A DNA stretch of 64,000 bases from positions 1 through 64,000 of the forward strand of contig NZ_JAVDDX010000003.1 of the NCBI RefSeq assembly GCF_030848575.1. The letters are read 5' to 3'. This document shows, in pieces, positions 35,145 to 43,371 of the stretch (the stretch's first letter is position 1; every line of letters starts with the position of its first letter). This stretch comes from Haloarcula sp. H-GB4 (GTDB taxonomy: Archaea > Halobacteriota > Halobacteria > Halobacteriales > Haloarculaceae). A program made the translations under genes and the position numbers. Below the pieces are notes generated by a model, which saw nothing but the letters and a program-made list of their open reading frames with translations, was not told the origin of the DNA and searched no databases.

Positions 35145-36443
35145 TCAGCCGAGTAGACCAGCCCGACCGGGGAATATCTGTTCTGAACGCTCAGGTTGTC
35201 GGTCAAACACCGCCACGACTGCGGTGGTCTCAGGCAGATGTGGCAGTATATACTCGCCGTCAGCGTGTTCGATAGTAACCGTCTCTGTTCCCAGCAGCGA
35301 ATCAAGAGGCGTCTTCTCAACGCGGAGGCTGCTTTCCTCCCACGACTCGATCCGCCAGAGTGCCGTGCCAAACAGACGGTCATATGCGACGAGCGCACCA
35401 GCGTCAGAGTCAATTCGGTATTCGACCGTCCCGTATCGCAATAGCTGATCGAGACACAGCAGGAGAACCGGGATGCTAACGCTTGCGACAACAATGACGG
35501 CAACGATGTCCCACGCACCCCCAATTGCAAACAGGGCCGCAACGAGCAGCCCCAAGCCGCCGATAAGTGCACTTCCCGGGTGATATGGGAGTCGGAGGAG
35601 GCCGCCGATGACCCGTCCCCAGCGAACCGGGCAAACGCGCTCCGGTGCATCAGCGAGCATCCCGTCGATAGATCGTGCCTTCGGCGGGGCCGTTTGCCAG
35701 CCGTATTCCTGATCGTATGACTTGAAATAGACAGCAAGACGGTCGCTATAGACGCCCAGGAGATCAGAGGTGAATTTGAGGCAGACGACCATGAGTAACA
35801 GTGGGAGTCCGACGACAGTCGGATCAAGACTGCCGAGTTCCGCTTCAGGCCCTTCCGTAGCTGCTGTTAGCAGTGTCAGAGTGAGTATGCCGCCGAAAAA
35901 GACAGTACATATCCGAGGTAACAGTCCGCGAAACGCCGTCGTCGAGTTATGTTTCCGATATTCTCCGTTGTAGAAGTAATTGCGTACCGTTGTGACGCCC
36001 GTCAGAACGAAGATCCCAACAGTTGCAAGCAGCACGCCAGTTACCGTTTCTGTAGTGGGTTCCGGCAGTGGCCCGACGAGTAGGGCTCCAGTAAACAACC
36101 AGACGACCGCCAGGATGAGAATGGTAATTGGGAGCACGAGCAGCGTCGTGAGATAGACTCGCAGACCGGTTCTCGGGACGGAGAGGGAGCACTGTCGTGT
36201 CGCCAGTGACCCGATAAGTAAGGTGCCAGTCTCAATCTCCGGTGGGCGACCGGCAAACACTGCTCGGACAAGTGCCCAGACCGAGTCGACACCGAGCTCA
36301 AACCAGTAGAGAAACAGCAGTGCGGCCGCATTCCAGTCGAGAAACGCAACACCAACAATCGGGAGCGAATTCGAGGCAATAGTACCAAGTAGTTCTGTCC
36401 GACGGCTATCCTCTGTACAGAGAACCCGTCTGGTGAAGGGCAT
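35145..36443 (-). CDS. Multi-helix membrane protein, DUF6498-like
   Basis: 432 aa. The early segment DWNAAALLFLYWFELGVDSVW resembles haloarchaeal DUF6498 proteins. There are about six N-terminal helices, then a soluble segment (VYFKSYDQEYGWQTAPPKAR), two or three further helices, and a C-terminal cytoplasmic domain of about 100 residues with a beta pattern (RIESWEESSLRVEKTPLD). The latter looks like a PH-like domain. The function is unknown. Confidence 0.65.
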   Translation of the reverse strand: MPFTRRVLCTEDSRRTELLGTIASNSLPIVGVAFLDWNAAALLFLYWFELGVDSVWALVRAVFAGRPPEIETGTLLIGSLATRQCSLSVPRTGLRVYLTTLLVLPITILILAVVWLFTGALLVGPLPEPTTETVTGVLLATVGIFVLTGVTTVRNYFYNGEYRKHNSTTAFRGLLPRICTVFFGGILTLTLLTAATEGPEAELGSLDPTVVGLPLLLMVVCLKFTSDLLGVYSDRLAVYFKSYDQEYGWQTAPPKARSIDGMLADAPERVCPVRWGRVIGGLLRLPYHPGSALIGGLGLLVAALFAIGGAWDIVAVIVVASVSIPVLLLCLDQLLRYGTVEYRIDSDAGALVAYDRLFGTALWRIESWEESSLRVEKTPLDSLLGTETVTIEHADGEYILPHLPETTAVVAVFDRQPERSEQIFPGRAGLLG

Positions 36444-36651
36444 TACTCCGTGGTGATAGCTAATGACGTATGAACGAACTGATTACACAGCAACTGTGCC
36501 AAACAACAGGCAAGAGTCGGCACACAACTTCGGCTCAGGCGAGGGTAGTTCAGGGAAATAAAGGCAGATAAGTCGCGGTCCGAACTGGCCACTGACACTA
36601 CCTACGGCCCCCAATCCAACGATATATGCATCGAGAACCCCTAGTAGATAC

Positions 36652-37083
36652 ATGGCCCGTTTTAGCTCGGTTCTCATCTACGACGGCGAATGCCCGTACT
36701 GCTCGGTGGCTGCGAAAGCTCTGGAGCAGGTCGACGATATCGGCGCGATCTCGTGGTATGATGAGTCAGCTCAGTCGTTTCTGACGGCCCAGTTCGACGA
36801 GCCACCGTTTGCGATGGTGCTGGTCGATCGGCCGGCAAAGCAGGTGTACGCGGGGCGGGCAGCCGCCGAAGAACTCGCCGGCCGCGCCGGCCTCCCTGAT
36901 CTCGTCGGTTCGCTCGTCAGAGAGAACTACGAGAAGATCGCGCATGTCGTTGGTCTGGCGAGTGGGCGCGGCAGAGAACCGGATGATGTCCACGAGCGCT
37001 ACGTACTAGCAGACGACGCGAAAGACCGCTTCGGTACGCTTGCGAGGAACGCTGTTGATCGGGATATTCGCGCCGACGCATAG
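36652..37083 (+). CDS. DCC/DUF393 thiol-disulfide oxidoreductase-like protein
   Basis: 143 aa. The N-terminal LIYDGECPYCSVAAKALEQV carries the D-x-x-C-x-x-C motif that names the DCC (DUF393) family. A thioredoxin-like half follows, with PFAMVLVDRPAKQVYAGRAA. The C-terminal third is charged. The family is predicted to be a redox protein and is found near membrane protein genes. Substrates are not established. It stands as a single gene. Confidence 0.85.
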   Translation: MARFSSVLIYDGECPYCSVAAKALEQVDDIGAISWYDESAQSFLTAQFDEPPFAMVLVDRPAKQVYAGRAAAEELAGRAGLPDLVGSLVRENYEKIAHVVGLASGRGREPDDVHERYVLADDAKDRFGTLARNAVDRDIRADA

Positions 37084-37154
37084 CCGTGTGCTCACAGCCC
37101 AGCGTTCTGTGAAGGAGTTGTGCCCAGACGACAGCAGGAAGGGGCACCTGTCTC

Positions 37155-37379
37155 TTACTCACGTGCTTCTCTCGCGGCGGTTGTGAGCCGCCAGCGGCGA
37201 ACGCCTCTGTGTGTGTTGAACCCGACTAATCCCTTCAACGCGAGTTGTTGGAGGTGTGTCGTGACATACGGTTTTGGGGCCGCAAGCCGTGCAGAGATGT
37301 GTGCTGTCGGGACCGCCGTCGCCTCACAGTCTTCAAGGACCGCCAGAACTTCGTCGTTAGTCAGTGGGTCGATCGCCAT
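37155..37379 (-). CDS. Small winged-helix DNA-binding protein
   Basis: 74 aa. The pattern LTNDEVLAVLEDCEATAVPT, then ISARLAAPKPYVTTHLQQLA and LKGLVGFNTHRGVRRWRLT, corresponds to helices 1-3 and the wing of an ArsR-like winged helix. It has nothing beyond the DNA-binding part. Such single-domain haloarchaeal regulators usually act on neighbouring genes. The DCC-family gene ends 72 bases away (convergent), and the flavin-binding gene at 37565 is divergent, so the latter is a possible target. Confidence 0.6.
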   Translation of the reverse strand: MAIDPLTNDEVLAVLEDCEATAVPTAHISARLAAPKPYVTTHLQQLALKGLVGFNTHRGVRRWRLTTAAREARE

Positions 37380-37564
37380 ACCACCTGTTCGGACTGACAG
37401 GTAACAAAGTCTTGTACTCAGGTAGCAAGTGACAGGGAGTAGTGTTGGTCGTTATCTGTTATAGTGGTGGCCTGCGCTCCCCCGGGTCGTTAATCAAGAC
37501 TCGAATTCCGAGGTTCTGGGAATCCTATCACAGTTTAATCCATTATCAAGAACATATCTTAGCT

Positions 37565-38017
37565 ATGAGTTCAGATTACCAACCCTTGTTGGGTGCGGAA
37601 TTGGAAGAATCGGTCATTGATGAGGTGCTAACTGAGAGAGGTGTTGGTGTGCTGTCGATGGCCGCTGAGGGAGTGCCATACGGCGTGCCGCTATCTTTCG
37701 GGTACGACGGAGAGGACACCCTATATTTCGTGTTTTTGGGCGCAACCACCGAACTCCGGAAAGAAAGTTACGCGGAACAGACGGATGTCGCGAGTTTTAC
37801 CACCTTCGATATTGGTCAAGATGGTGCATGGCGGAGTGTGATTGTCTCCGGACCGCTCAACCGCATCGAAATCGACGAATGGGACAGCGCACGTGAGTCA
37901 CTCGCTGATAACGCGTACCAGTCAAACCTTCTCTCTGAGTACGAACTGCAGGAGAATCCTAACGTGTGGGCACTGAAAGCGCAGGAACGGTCAGGCCGCG
38001 CTGTCGGACAGCAGTGA
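37565..38017 (+). CDS. Pyridoxamine 5'-phosphate oxidase family flavoprotein
   Basis: 150 aa from the ATG at 37565 (MSSDYQPLLGAELEESVIDE), with a TTTAAT box about 30 bases upstream. The split-barrel FMN-binding fold is shown by GVGVLSMAAEGVPYGVPLSF, LYFVFLGATTELRKESY and VASFTTFDIGQDGAWRSVIV. Haloarchaea have many paralogues of this family, probable FMN- or F420-dependent reductases. The end has AQERSGRAVGQQ. Confidence 0.88.
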   Translation: MSSDYQPLLGAELEESVIDEVLTERGVGVLSMAAEGVPYGVPLSFGYDGEDTLYFVFLGATTELRKESYAEQTDVASFTTFDIGQDGAWRSVIVSGPLNRIEIDEWDSARESLADNAYQSNLLSEYELQENPNVWALKAQERSGRAVGQQ

Positions 38018-38124
38018 TTGTGTGTCTTTTTTAGCCCTGTGCTGACGGGCCATGCTGTAGTTAACGCTGCCATGGAGATGAACGAGTCGCCATGTGGGCA
38101 CGAGCGCGGGGGTTTCACAGCAAG

Positions 38125-40278
38125 CTAACTCCACAGGTTCTGCAAAACGTCATATGATTGTTTTAATCGCTCGGTATATGATGGCTGGTTCCACTGTTCC
38201 CAGCTGTACGTGGCTGTGTCCACTGTCGTACCGTTGCGTCCGGGGAGAGCGTCTATGAGATTTGTTGTGCCATCGAGAGTCTGCGCCTGACGTCCATCTG
38301 TGGTCGGACGATACGTTGCAGCGCCAACTGTTACTGTCTCGAAAGACGTTGTTTCAAGACCGTCGGACCAGTCTGATGCGATTCGCTGTTTGGTTGACGG
38401 ATCAGCAACGTTGAGTAGAACCCAGGGCAGTCGCATCTCGACTGTTCGGTCTGCCGGACTGACGTGGACATCGGTGAGGGAACTGTAATCTGGCGATGAC
38501 GGGTCCCCGTTCGCGTAGGTGAGCTGTCCCGTTTCGACGGCCTCAAACGGAACCACATCGCCGGTCGCTGGGACAGTGTATCCACGATTGATAGGCTCGC
38601 GTACCGGAACGAATCCCGCCGTTCCGTCGCGATATTCCTGCACTGGTAAGCCCGCCTGAGAACCGGATTCGCGGGCGAACGCGTCGAACGACGACTGGAC
38701 CAGCAGACGGGATGTCGCTGGTCCACGCAGGTGAACGACAAAGTCAGCAGCGGCTGTCGCACCCGTATTGAGTGGGAGAGGCGTCTCTTGCCCACGTAGT
38801 CCAACTGTCAGGATGATGTTCACCTGACTCCAGTCCATCGGGTCGGCTACGTCACCGAGCGTTACTCGCATCTCTAATCCTTCTAGACTGTGTGAGATGC
38901 GAAGCTCCTCGAGTTGTTGATCGGCTGGAACATTGGCTGCTGTTTGTGGCTTGATGACAGTGGCGTCGTTCCAGTCTGAGCTGTTGCCGGACAGGGAAAC
39001 AGAATTCTCCGGCTCAAACGCCAACAATCCGAATCGCTGTTCGGGAGTCTCAATGTTTGACCAGTACGGACGACGGCCGGGGACCGAGCGGGCATCAAGA
39101 TTCCACGTCCGCTTGAACCACTCGTCTTGCCATGCGAATGCAACGCCGCCTGCGGTGCCTGCTTTGACGATGTCCTCGTACATCGCCGCGACGATCTCGC
39201 CCTGGGACTGCTCAGTATGTTGGCCCTGATGACGCCCATGTACGTCACGGTGCGCGATACCCCGTGAACTTGGCACTCCGAACTCAGCAATGAGGAGTGG
39301 ATGGGTTGTCACACTGACCAGGTCATTGAGGTAGCCGGCGTAGCTATTGGGCTCACCACGGTGGTCAATAAAGTCGACGTAGTCCGGTGTTTCATTGAGC
39401 AGGTCGGGATAGTACGGGTAGACGTGGTAGGCCGCAAACGTGCCCGGATCGAACGCATCAGTTGTGGTAACAGTATCCGGGTCAATCGTGACTGAATCTT
39501 CGTCGACAAATGGCTCATACGGATGCTCCAGCGGATCAGTCGTCACCCAGTTGACGAACCCGACAGGGGCTTGCCAGTCATGGTTGGTTGTTTCGTGAGC
39601 GACAGTACCGTCTAACCGCTCCGCAAGCCACCGCTCGAAGGCACTCCCATCACTTTGTACGTACGACCCGCTGTACGTCCCAGCGTCGTTGGCTTGGTTC
39701 GTTGCCTCGACCACGGATGGTGGCCACTCGATACCGAATAAATACCCCAGAAGCCACTCGTGAACATCAGCATCGTAGATACCACCAGCATGCCCGGGTC
39801 GGTCCGGAAGAGTCGTGTCACCGTGGACAACGTCCACGGTACGCTGTAGCTCCTGATCGACTGTGTCTGCGATGCTGGTTGCATCGCCTGCGGTGACTAG
39901 TGGCTCGTGTGGTACCCACGTTCCCTGCAAGAGGTACAACGGATCGGTTGCATCCGCGTTGTACGCTACAAGGGCGTGATAGAACTCGGGAGGATGAATC
40001 GTATAGGTTCGTATCACATTGGCGATAGCGCCGATATCCGCTATCCAGCGGTCGTATTCGTCCCGTGTAATGGCTGCCGACCCTGGGAAATAGCCGGGCT
40101 TTGCCATACCAATGTTCAGGCCACGAACGGTCAGCGGTTCATACCCGTCGTCAGTGAGTCGCTCAAACCCTTTCCGACGGACCTGAAACATCGGTTGATT
40201 ACCGTTCTCGCTTAAACACCCCGCAACACCAGCAGCCCCAGTCACACCGACAGACGCGAGAAAGCGGCGACGTTCCAT
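38125..40278 (-). CDS. Secreted glycoside-hydrolase-like Tat lipoprotein
   Basis: 717 aa from the ATG at 40278 (MERRRFLASVGVTGAAG); a second ATG is at 40287. The Tat signal ends in the lipobox AGVAGC. Residues about 30-430 look like a TIM-barrel glycoside hydrolase: VRGLNIGMAKPGYFP near the barrel start, DIGAIANVIRTYTIHPPEFY, and HPLLIAEFGVPSSRGIAH, whose Glu could be a clan A nucleophile. GVAFAWQDEWFKRTW ends the barrel. The C-terminal 270 residues are beta-rich, perhaps carbohydrate binding. It is divergent from the receiver-HEAT-GT2-kinase operon, which makes a polysaccharide-processing role likely. Specificity is unknown. Confidence 0.8.
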   Translation of the reverse strand: MERRRFLASVGVTGAAGVAGCLSENGNQPMFQVRRKGFERLTDDGYEPLTVRGLNIGMAKPGYFPGSAAITRDEYDRWIADIGAIANVIRTYTIHPPEFYHALVAYNADATDPLYLLQGTWVPHEPLVTAGDATSIADTVDQELQRTVDVVHGDTTLPDRPGHAGGIYDADVHEWLLGYLFGIEWPPSVVEATNQANDAGTYSGSYVQSDGSAFERWLAERLDGTVAHETTNHDWQAPVGFVNWVTTDPLEHPYEPFVDEDSVTIDPDTVTTTDAFDPGTFAAYHVYPYYPDLLNETPDYVDFIDHRGEPNSYAGYLNDLVSVTTHPLLIAEFGVPSSRGIAHRDVHGRHQGQHTEQSQGEIVAAMYEDIVKAGTAGGVAFAWQDEWFKRTWNLDARSVPGRRPYWSNIETPEQRFGLLAFEPENSVSLSGNSSDWNDATVIKPQTAANVPADQQLEELRISHSLEGLEMRVTLGDVADPMDWSQVNIILTVGLRGQETPLPLNTGATAAADFVVHLRGPATSRLLVQSSFDAFARESGSQAGLPVQEYRDGTAGFVPVREPINRGYTVPATGDVVPFEAVETGQLTYANGDPSSPDYSSLTDVHVSPADRTVEMRLPWVLLNVADPSTKQRIASDWSDGLETTSFETVTVGAATYRPTTDGRQAQTLDGTTNLIDALPGRNGTTVDTATYSWEQWNQPSYTERLKQSYDVLQNLWS

Positions 40279-40326
40279 AGATAGCATATGGTTCTGTATC
40301 TGATTACTCTATTGCTCTCTAATGGA

Positions 40327-40338
40327 TAGTAATTACTA
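40327..40338. promoter_or_regulatory. Palindrome TAGTAATTACTA in a divergent promoter
   Basis: A perfect 12-bp dyad lying between the hydrolase-like gene and the response regulator operon, 7 bases upstream of a TATA-like element. It is placed to control both sides. Confidence 0.45.
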
Positions 40339-40344
40339 GCCACT

Positions 40345-40354
40345 GATATATTAT
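40345..40354 (+). promoter_or_regulatory. Likely TATA box of the receiver-HEAT-GT2-kinase operon
   Basis: GATATATTAT is centred about 47 bases before the ATG at 40397, which would give a leader of about 20 bases. A second AT-rich element at 40375-40383 is too near the start to serve a leaderless message. Confidence 0.45.
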
Positions 40355-40396
40355 TAGACGGACTTTTGACCCTGCATATATTAGCGACGACAACAA

Positions 40397-40774
40397 ATGG
40401 GTGATGAAATACTCGTAGTTGATGACGATGAAACACTTCGGCAGTTGCTCACCCACCGATTGGAGAGTGCGGGATACGCTGTCCGCGTCTGTGAGGACGG
40501 ACAGGCCGCGGCCGATCTGCTTGATACGGGGTATGAACCAGCACTGGTTATTTGTGATGTGATGATGCCGCGTCTCGACGGGACCCGACTACTACGGATG
40601 ATCCGGGGCGGTGAGTTGGCAGTGCGTTCGGACTTACCCATTGTCATGCTCACATCTCGTGGACAGGAAGAGCACGTACTAGAGGGGTTTGACTCCGGCG
40701 CGGATGATTATGTCACCAAGCCGTTTCGTGCACAAGAGCTACTAGCTCGGGTTCGAAGATATGCGACGGCGTGA
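40397..40774 (+). CDS. Receiver-only response regulator
   Basis: 125 aa, a stand-alone CheY-like receiver. Acidic cluster VVDDDE (7-12), phosphorylation Asp at residue 54 in VICDVMMPRLDG, Thr in LTSRG and Lys at 108 in DDYVTKPF are all present. No output domain follows, so the signal must pass by protein contact, most simply to the HEAT-repeat protein or glycosyltransferase encoded next. It starts an operon of four genes that ends with a histidine kinase. Confidence 0.93.
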   Translation: MGDEILVVDDDETLRQLLTHRLESAGYAVRVCEDGQAAADLLDTGYEPALVICDVMMPRLDGTRLLRMIRGGELAVRSDLPIVMLTSRGQEEHVLEGFDSGADDYVTKPFRAQELLARVRRYATA

Positions 40775-40789
40775 ACAGGAGTGCCGGTG

Positions 40790-41914
40790 ATGCAGGGTGC
40801 TGTGGCGGTAGGTGAGTATTCCGTACCCATCAGTGTCATCCTCGCTGTTATAGGACTCCTCGTTGGAATCGGACTCATAGTCTCGCTTGCACTCACAATG
40901 GGGCTGTCGAGCTACCGGTATCTCAAGGCCACACAGCGGAGTCGTGTGCGCTCGGACGTACAAGACGAGCTACTCAGCAGAGCCTTTGCACCAGAATCAA
41001 AGTGGGACGAATGGGTCCCTACTCTTTCGAAGACAGAACGGAGCGTCGCGATGGAACTTCTAGCAGAGTATCTTCGTGAGCTTGACGGGAGCGAAGCCGA
41101 CTCGCTCAAGCAGCTCGGTGCCGCGTTGGGCATCCCAGATGACGCCCGGTCTGATTTAGAACGTGGTCATACGTTCGTTCGATTACAGGCATTAACGTGG
41201 CTCATCAGACTAGATGATCCAGATCCGTATCATGCGGCATCTTACGAGCCAACGACACAGGCCGAGCGAGCGGCCGTAGCGCGTCTGCTCTTTCAGACCG
41301 GACAGTTGGATTCCCCCGCAGAGGGCGTCGAGTTACTGCTAGATGGGGCGACAACGGAGTTCAGTGTCTTTGGTCAAGATACGCTGTATCGGCTTGCACG
41401 GGAGGCCCCCGATACGATGTTTGCACTTGCAGCAAACCGGTACGAGGCGTGGTCAGATGCACTGTTGGCGCAAGTGTTACTCGTTCACGGACAACTCGGA
41501 ACCGGCATTCGCACAGCAGATATATCTTGGTTGACATCCAATTTGGAGGCTGATGACGAGGGTGTACGAGCGGCCGCAGCAAGTGCGCTTGGCAGTTTCG
41601 GCTGGCGACCGGAGCTTCGAGATTCACGGTTTCTGGCCCGGGCCACGGCTGATTCCTCGCCGCGTGTTCGGGGTGCTGTCTACGAGATGCTGGGTTCATG
41701 GGGCGATCAAGAGGCAGTGACAATCCTTCTCTATGCGCTTGTTTCCGAAGAGGATCCACGGGCGTTAGTCCGTGGAACGAACGCACTGGTGCGACGACAG
41801 GATCAGATCGGTCGTAGTGGACCAGCTATTCTCGGCGCTGCCTGGGAATGGAGCAGTGAACACGTATCATACGATAGTGTCGCCCGGGGCCACACCCGGG
41901 CCACCCAGGGATAA
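40790..41914 (+). CDS. Membrane-anchored HEAT-repeat protein
   Basis: 374 aa from the ATG at 40790, preceded by GGAG at 40778-40781; a GTG at 40781 is an alternative. A membrane helix is at residues about 10-35 (ISVILAVIGLLVGIGLIVSL), placing the rest in the cytoplasm. The remaining part is helical with HEAT-like repeats near the C-terminus: DEGVRAAAASALGSFGWRPE and SSPRVRGAVYEMLGSWGDQE, then EDPRALVRGTNALV. It lies between the receiver (15-base gap) and the glycosyltransferase (3-base gap), so an adaptor role linking phosphorylation to synthesis is inferred. Confidence 0.8.
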   Translation: MQGAVAVGEYSVPISVILAVIGLLVGIGLIVSLALTMGLSSYRYLKATQRSRVRSDVQDELLSRAFAPESKWDEWVPTLSKTERSVAMELLAEYLRELDGSEADSLKQLGAALGIPDDARSDLERGHTFVRLQALTWLIRLDDPDPYHAASYEPTTQAERAAVARLLFQTGQLDSPAEGVELLLDGATTEFSVFGQDTLYRLAREAPDTMFALAANRYEAWSDALLAQVLLVHGQLGTGIRTADISWLTSNLEADDEGVRAAAASALGSFGWRPELRDSRFLARATADSSPRVRGAVYEMLGSWGDQEAVTILLYALVSEEDPRALVRGTNALVRRQDQIGRSGPAILGAAWEWSSEHVSYDSVARGHTRATQG

Positions 41915-41917
41915 CTA

Positions 41918-43354
41918 ATGCATTCAACGACTCATCTGGCCGTCACAGTGTTTGGCGCAATTGGGCTGTTCATTCTTGCCTACTATCTCGTAGTAAACGG
42001 CTATTATCTCTGTCTCCATATTCTGGCTCTGTTCGAGTTGCGCGACGACGTGCGTGAAGCAAACTGGGATGAGCCGTTCAGGCGGTTTGCCAGCCCGTTT
42101 TATCCAGGGATTGCGCTTGTCGTTCCAGCCTACAACGAGGCAGCGACGATTGAAGAGAGTGTCCAGTCGATGCTGTCGCTGAACTACCCAGAACTCGAGG
42201 TTGTCGTCGTCAACGATGGGTCAACTGATGAGACGCTTGAGAGATTGATCGAACGGTTTGAACTCGAGGAAATCGAGGCAGCCGTGCCATTCGAAGTGCC
42301 TAGCGAAGAGATACACGGGACATACCGGTCAACCCGATACGAGGAGCTGTTGGTTGTTGACAAGGCAAACGGGGGCAAGAGTGACGCACTCAATGCCGGT
42401 ATCTGGCTGACAGAGATGGCGCTGTTCTGTGCGGTCGATTCGGATACGATTATCGACAGAGATGCATTATTGCAGATCGTCAAACCGTTTCTCAAGCGGC
42501 CGGGGACGACAGTGGCGACAGGCGGCGTCATCAGAGTAGCAAACGAATGTATTGTCAAGGATGGCCTCGTCAAAGAGGTGAAGCTTCCGAAGACTGGGCT
42601 CCCAGGACTACAGGTAATGGAGTATCTCCGTGCGTTCTACTCCGGTCGACTCGGACTCAATCGGCTCAAAGGATTAATTCTCATCTCGGGTGCGTTCGGT
42701 CTCTTTCGAACCGACGTTGTCCGCGAGATTGGTGGCTATCGCCATGACACGATTACAGAAGACTTCGACATCATCGTTCGCCTCCACCGGTATCTGACCG
42801 ACGAAGGACGGGAATACACTGTCGATTTTGTGCCCGAGCCAGTCGCCTGGACGGAAGTTCCAAGCAATAGACGCATGCTCGGCCGCCAGCGCCGTCGCTG
42901 GTTCCGTGGAATGGTTGAGACGGTTGTCACGAATCGAGGAATGCTATTCAACCCATCGTACGGCCGCGTCGGAACAGTCATTCTTCCGTTCTTTGTCGCA
43001 GCGGAGGTGTTTGGTCCACTTATCGAGGGGCTAGGCTACATTATTCTCCCGCTTGCGTGGTACTTTGGGGTGTTGAGCATCGAATTTGTCATTGTTTTCT
43101 TTTTGCTTACGACTGGGTTTGGTATCTTCCTGTCATGGTTCGGCGTGTTCAGCGAAGTCTGGAGTTTCAACCGATATGAAGACCCACGGCAGATAGGACG
43201 ATTACTGTGGTACGGCGTGCTGGAGAACTTCGGTTACCGACAGTGGAAGACTATCGTGGCCTGGCAGGGCCTCATTGAGTATTTCCGCGGAGTAGATAGC
43301 TGGGGCGTCATGGAACGGGGCGGGTTCAGCGTTGAAAACCGTGAAGATAGCTGA
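41918..43354 (+). CDS. Processive family 2 glycosyltransferase (polysaccharide synthase)
   Basis: 478 aa. One helix lies at residues 9-36, and three or four helices at about 345-410. The GT-A domain between them has all the markers of a processive synthase such as PgaC, hyaluronan or cellulose synthase: VVNDGSTDE (Asp100), DSDT (174-177), TEDFD (280-284) and QRRRW (324-328). The product would be a beta-linked polymer pushed through the membrane. PilZ is absent, so cyclic-di-GMP control is not indicated. The operon suggests control by the receiver and the HEAT protein. Confidence 0.92.
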   Translation: MHSTTHLAVTVFGAIGLFILAYYLVVNGYYLCLHILALFELRDDVREANWDEPFRRFASPFYPGIALVVPAYNEAATIEESVQSMLSLNYPELEVVVVNDGSTDETLERLIERFELEEIEAAVPFEVPSEEIHGTYRSTRYEELLVVDKANGGKSDALNAGIWLTEMALFCAVDSDTIIDRDALLQIVKPFLKRPGTTVATGGVIRVANECIVKDGLVKEVKLPKTGLPGLQVMEYLRAFYSGRLGLNRLKGLILISGAFGLFRTDVVREIGGYRHDTITEDFDIIVRLHRYLTDEGREYTVDFVPEPVAWTEVPSNRRMLGRQRRRWFRGMVETVVTNRGMLFNPSYGRVGTVILPFFVAAEVFGPLIEGLGYIILPLAWYFGVLSIEFVIVFFLLTTGFGIFLSWFGVFSEVWSFNRYEDPRQIGRLLWYGVLENFGYRQWKTIVAWQGLIEYFRGVDSWGVMERGGFSVENREDS

Positions 43355-43371
43355 GAACTGAATGTAACCAA

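Noticed and set aside
35018-35827. 269-codon minus frame overlapping two membrane proteins
   Set aside because: Ser/Arg-rich shadow of the 35145-36443 gene in another frame.
36483-36677. Hydrophobic 64-codon minus frame upstream of the DCC protein
   Set aside because: It overlaps the start of a solid gene on the other strand and lacks a start signal or homologous pattern.
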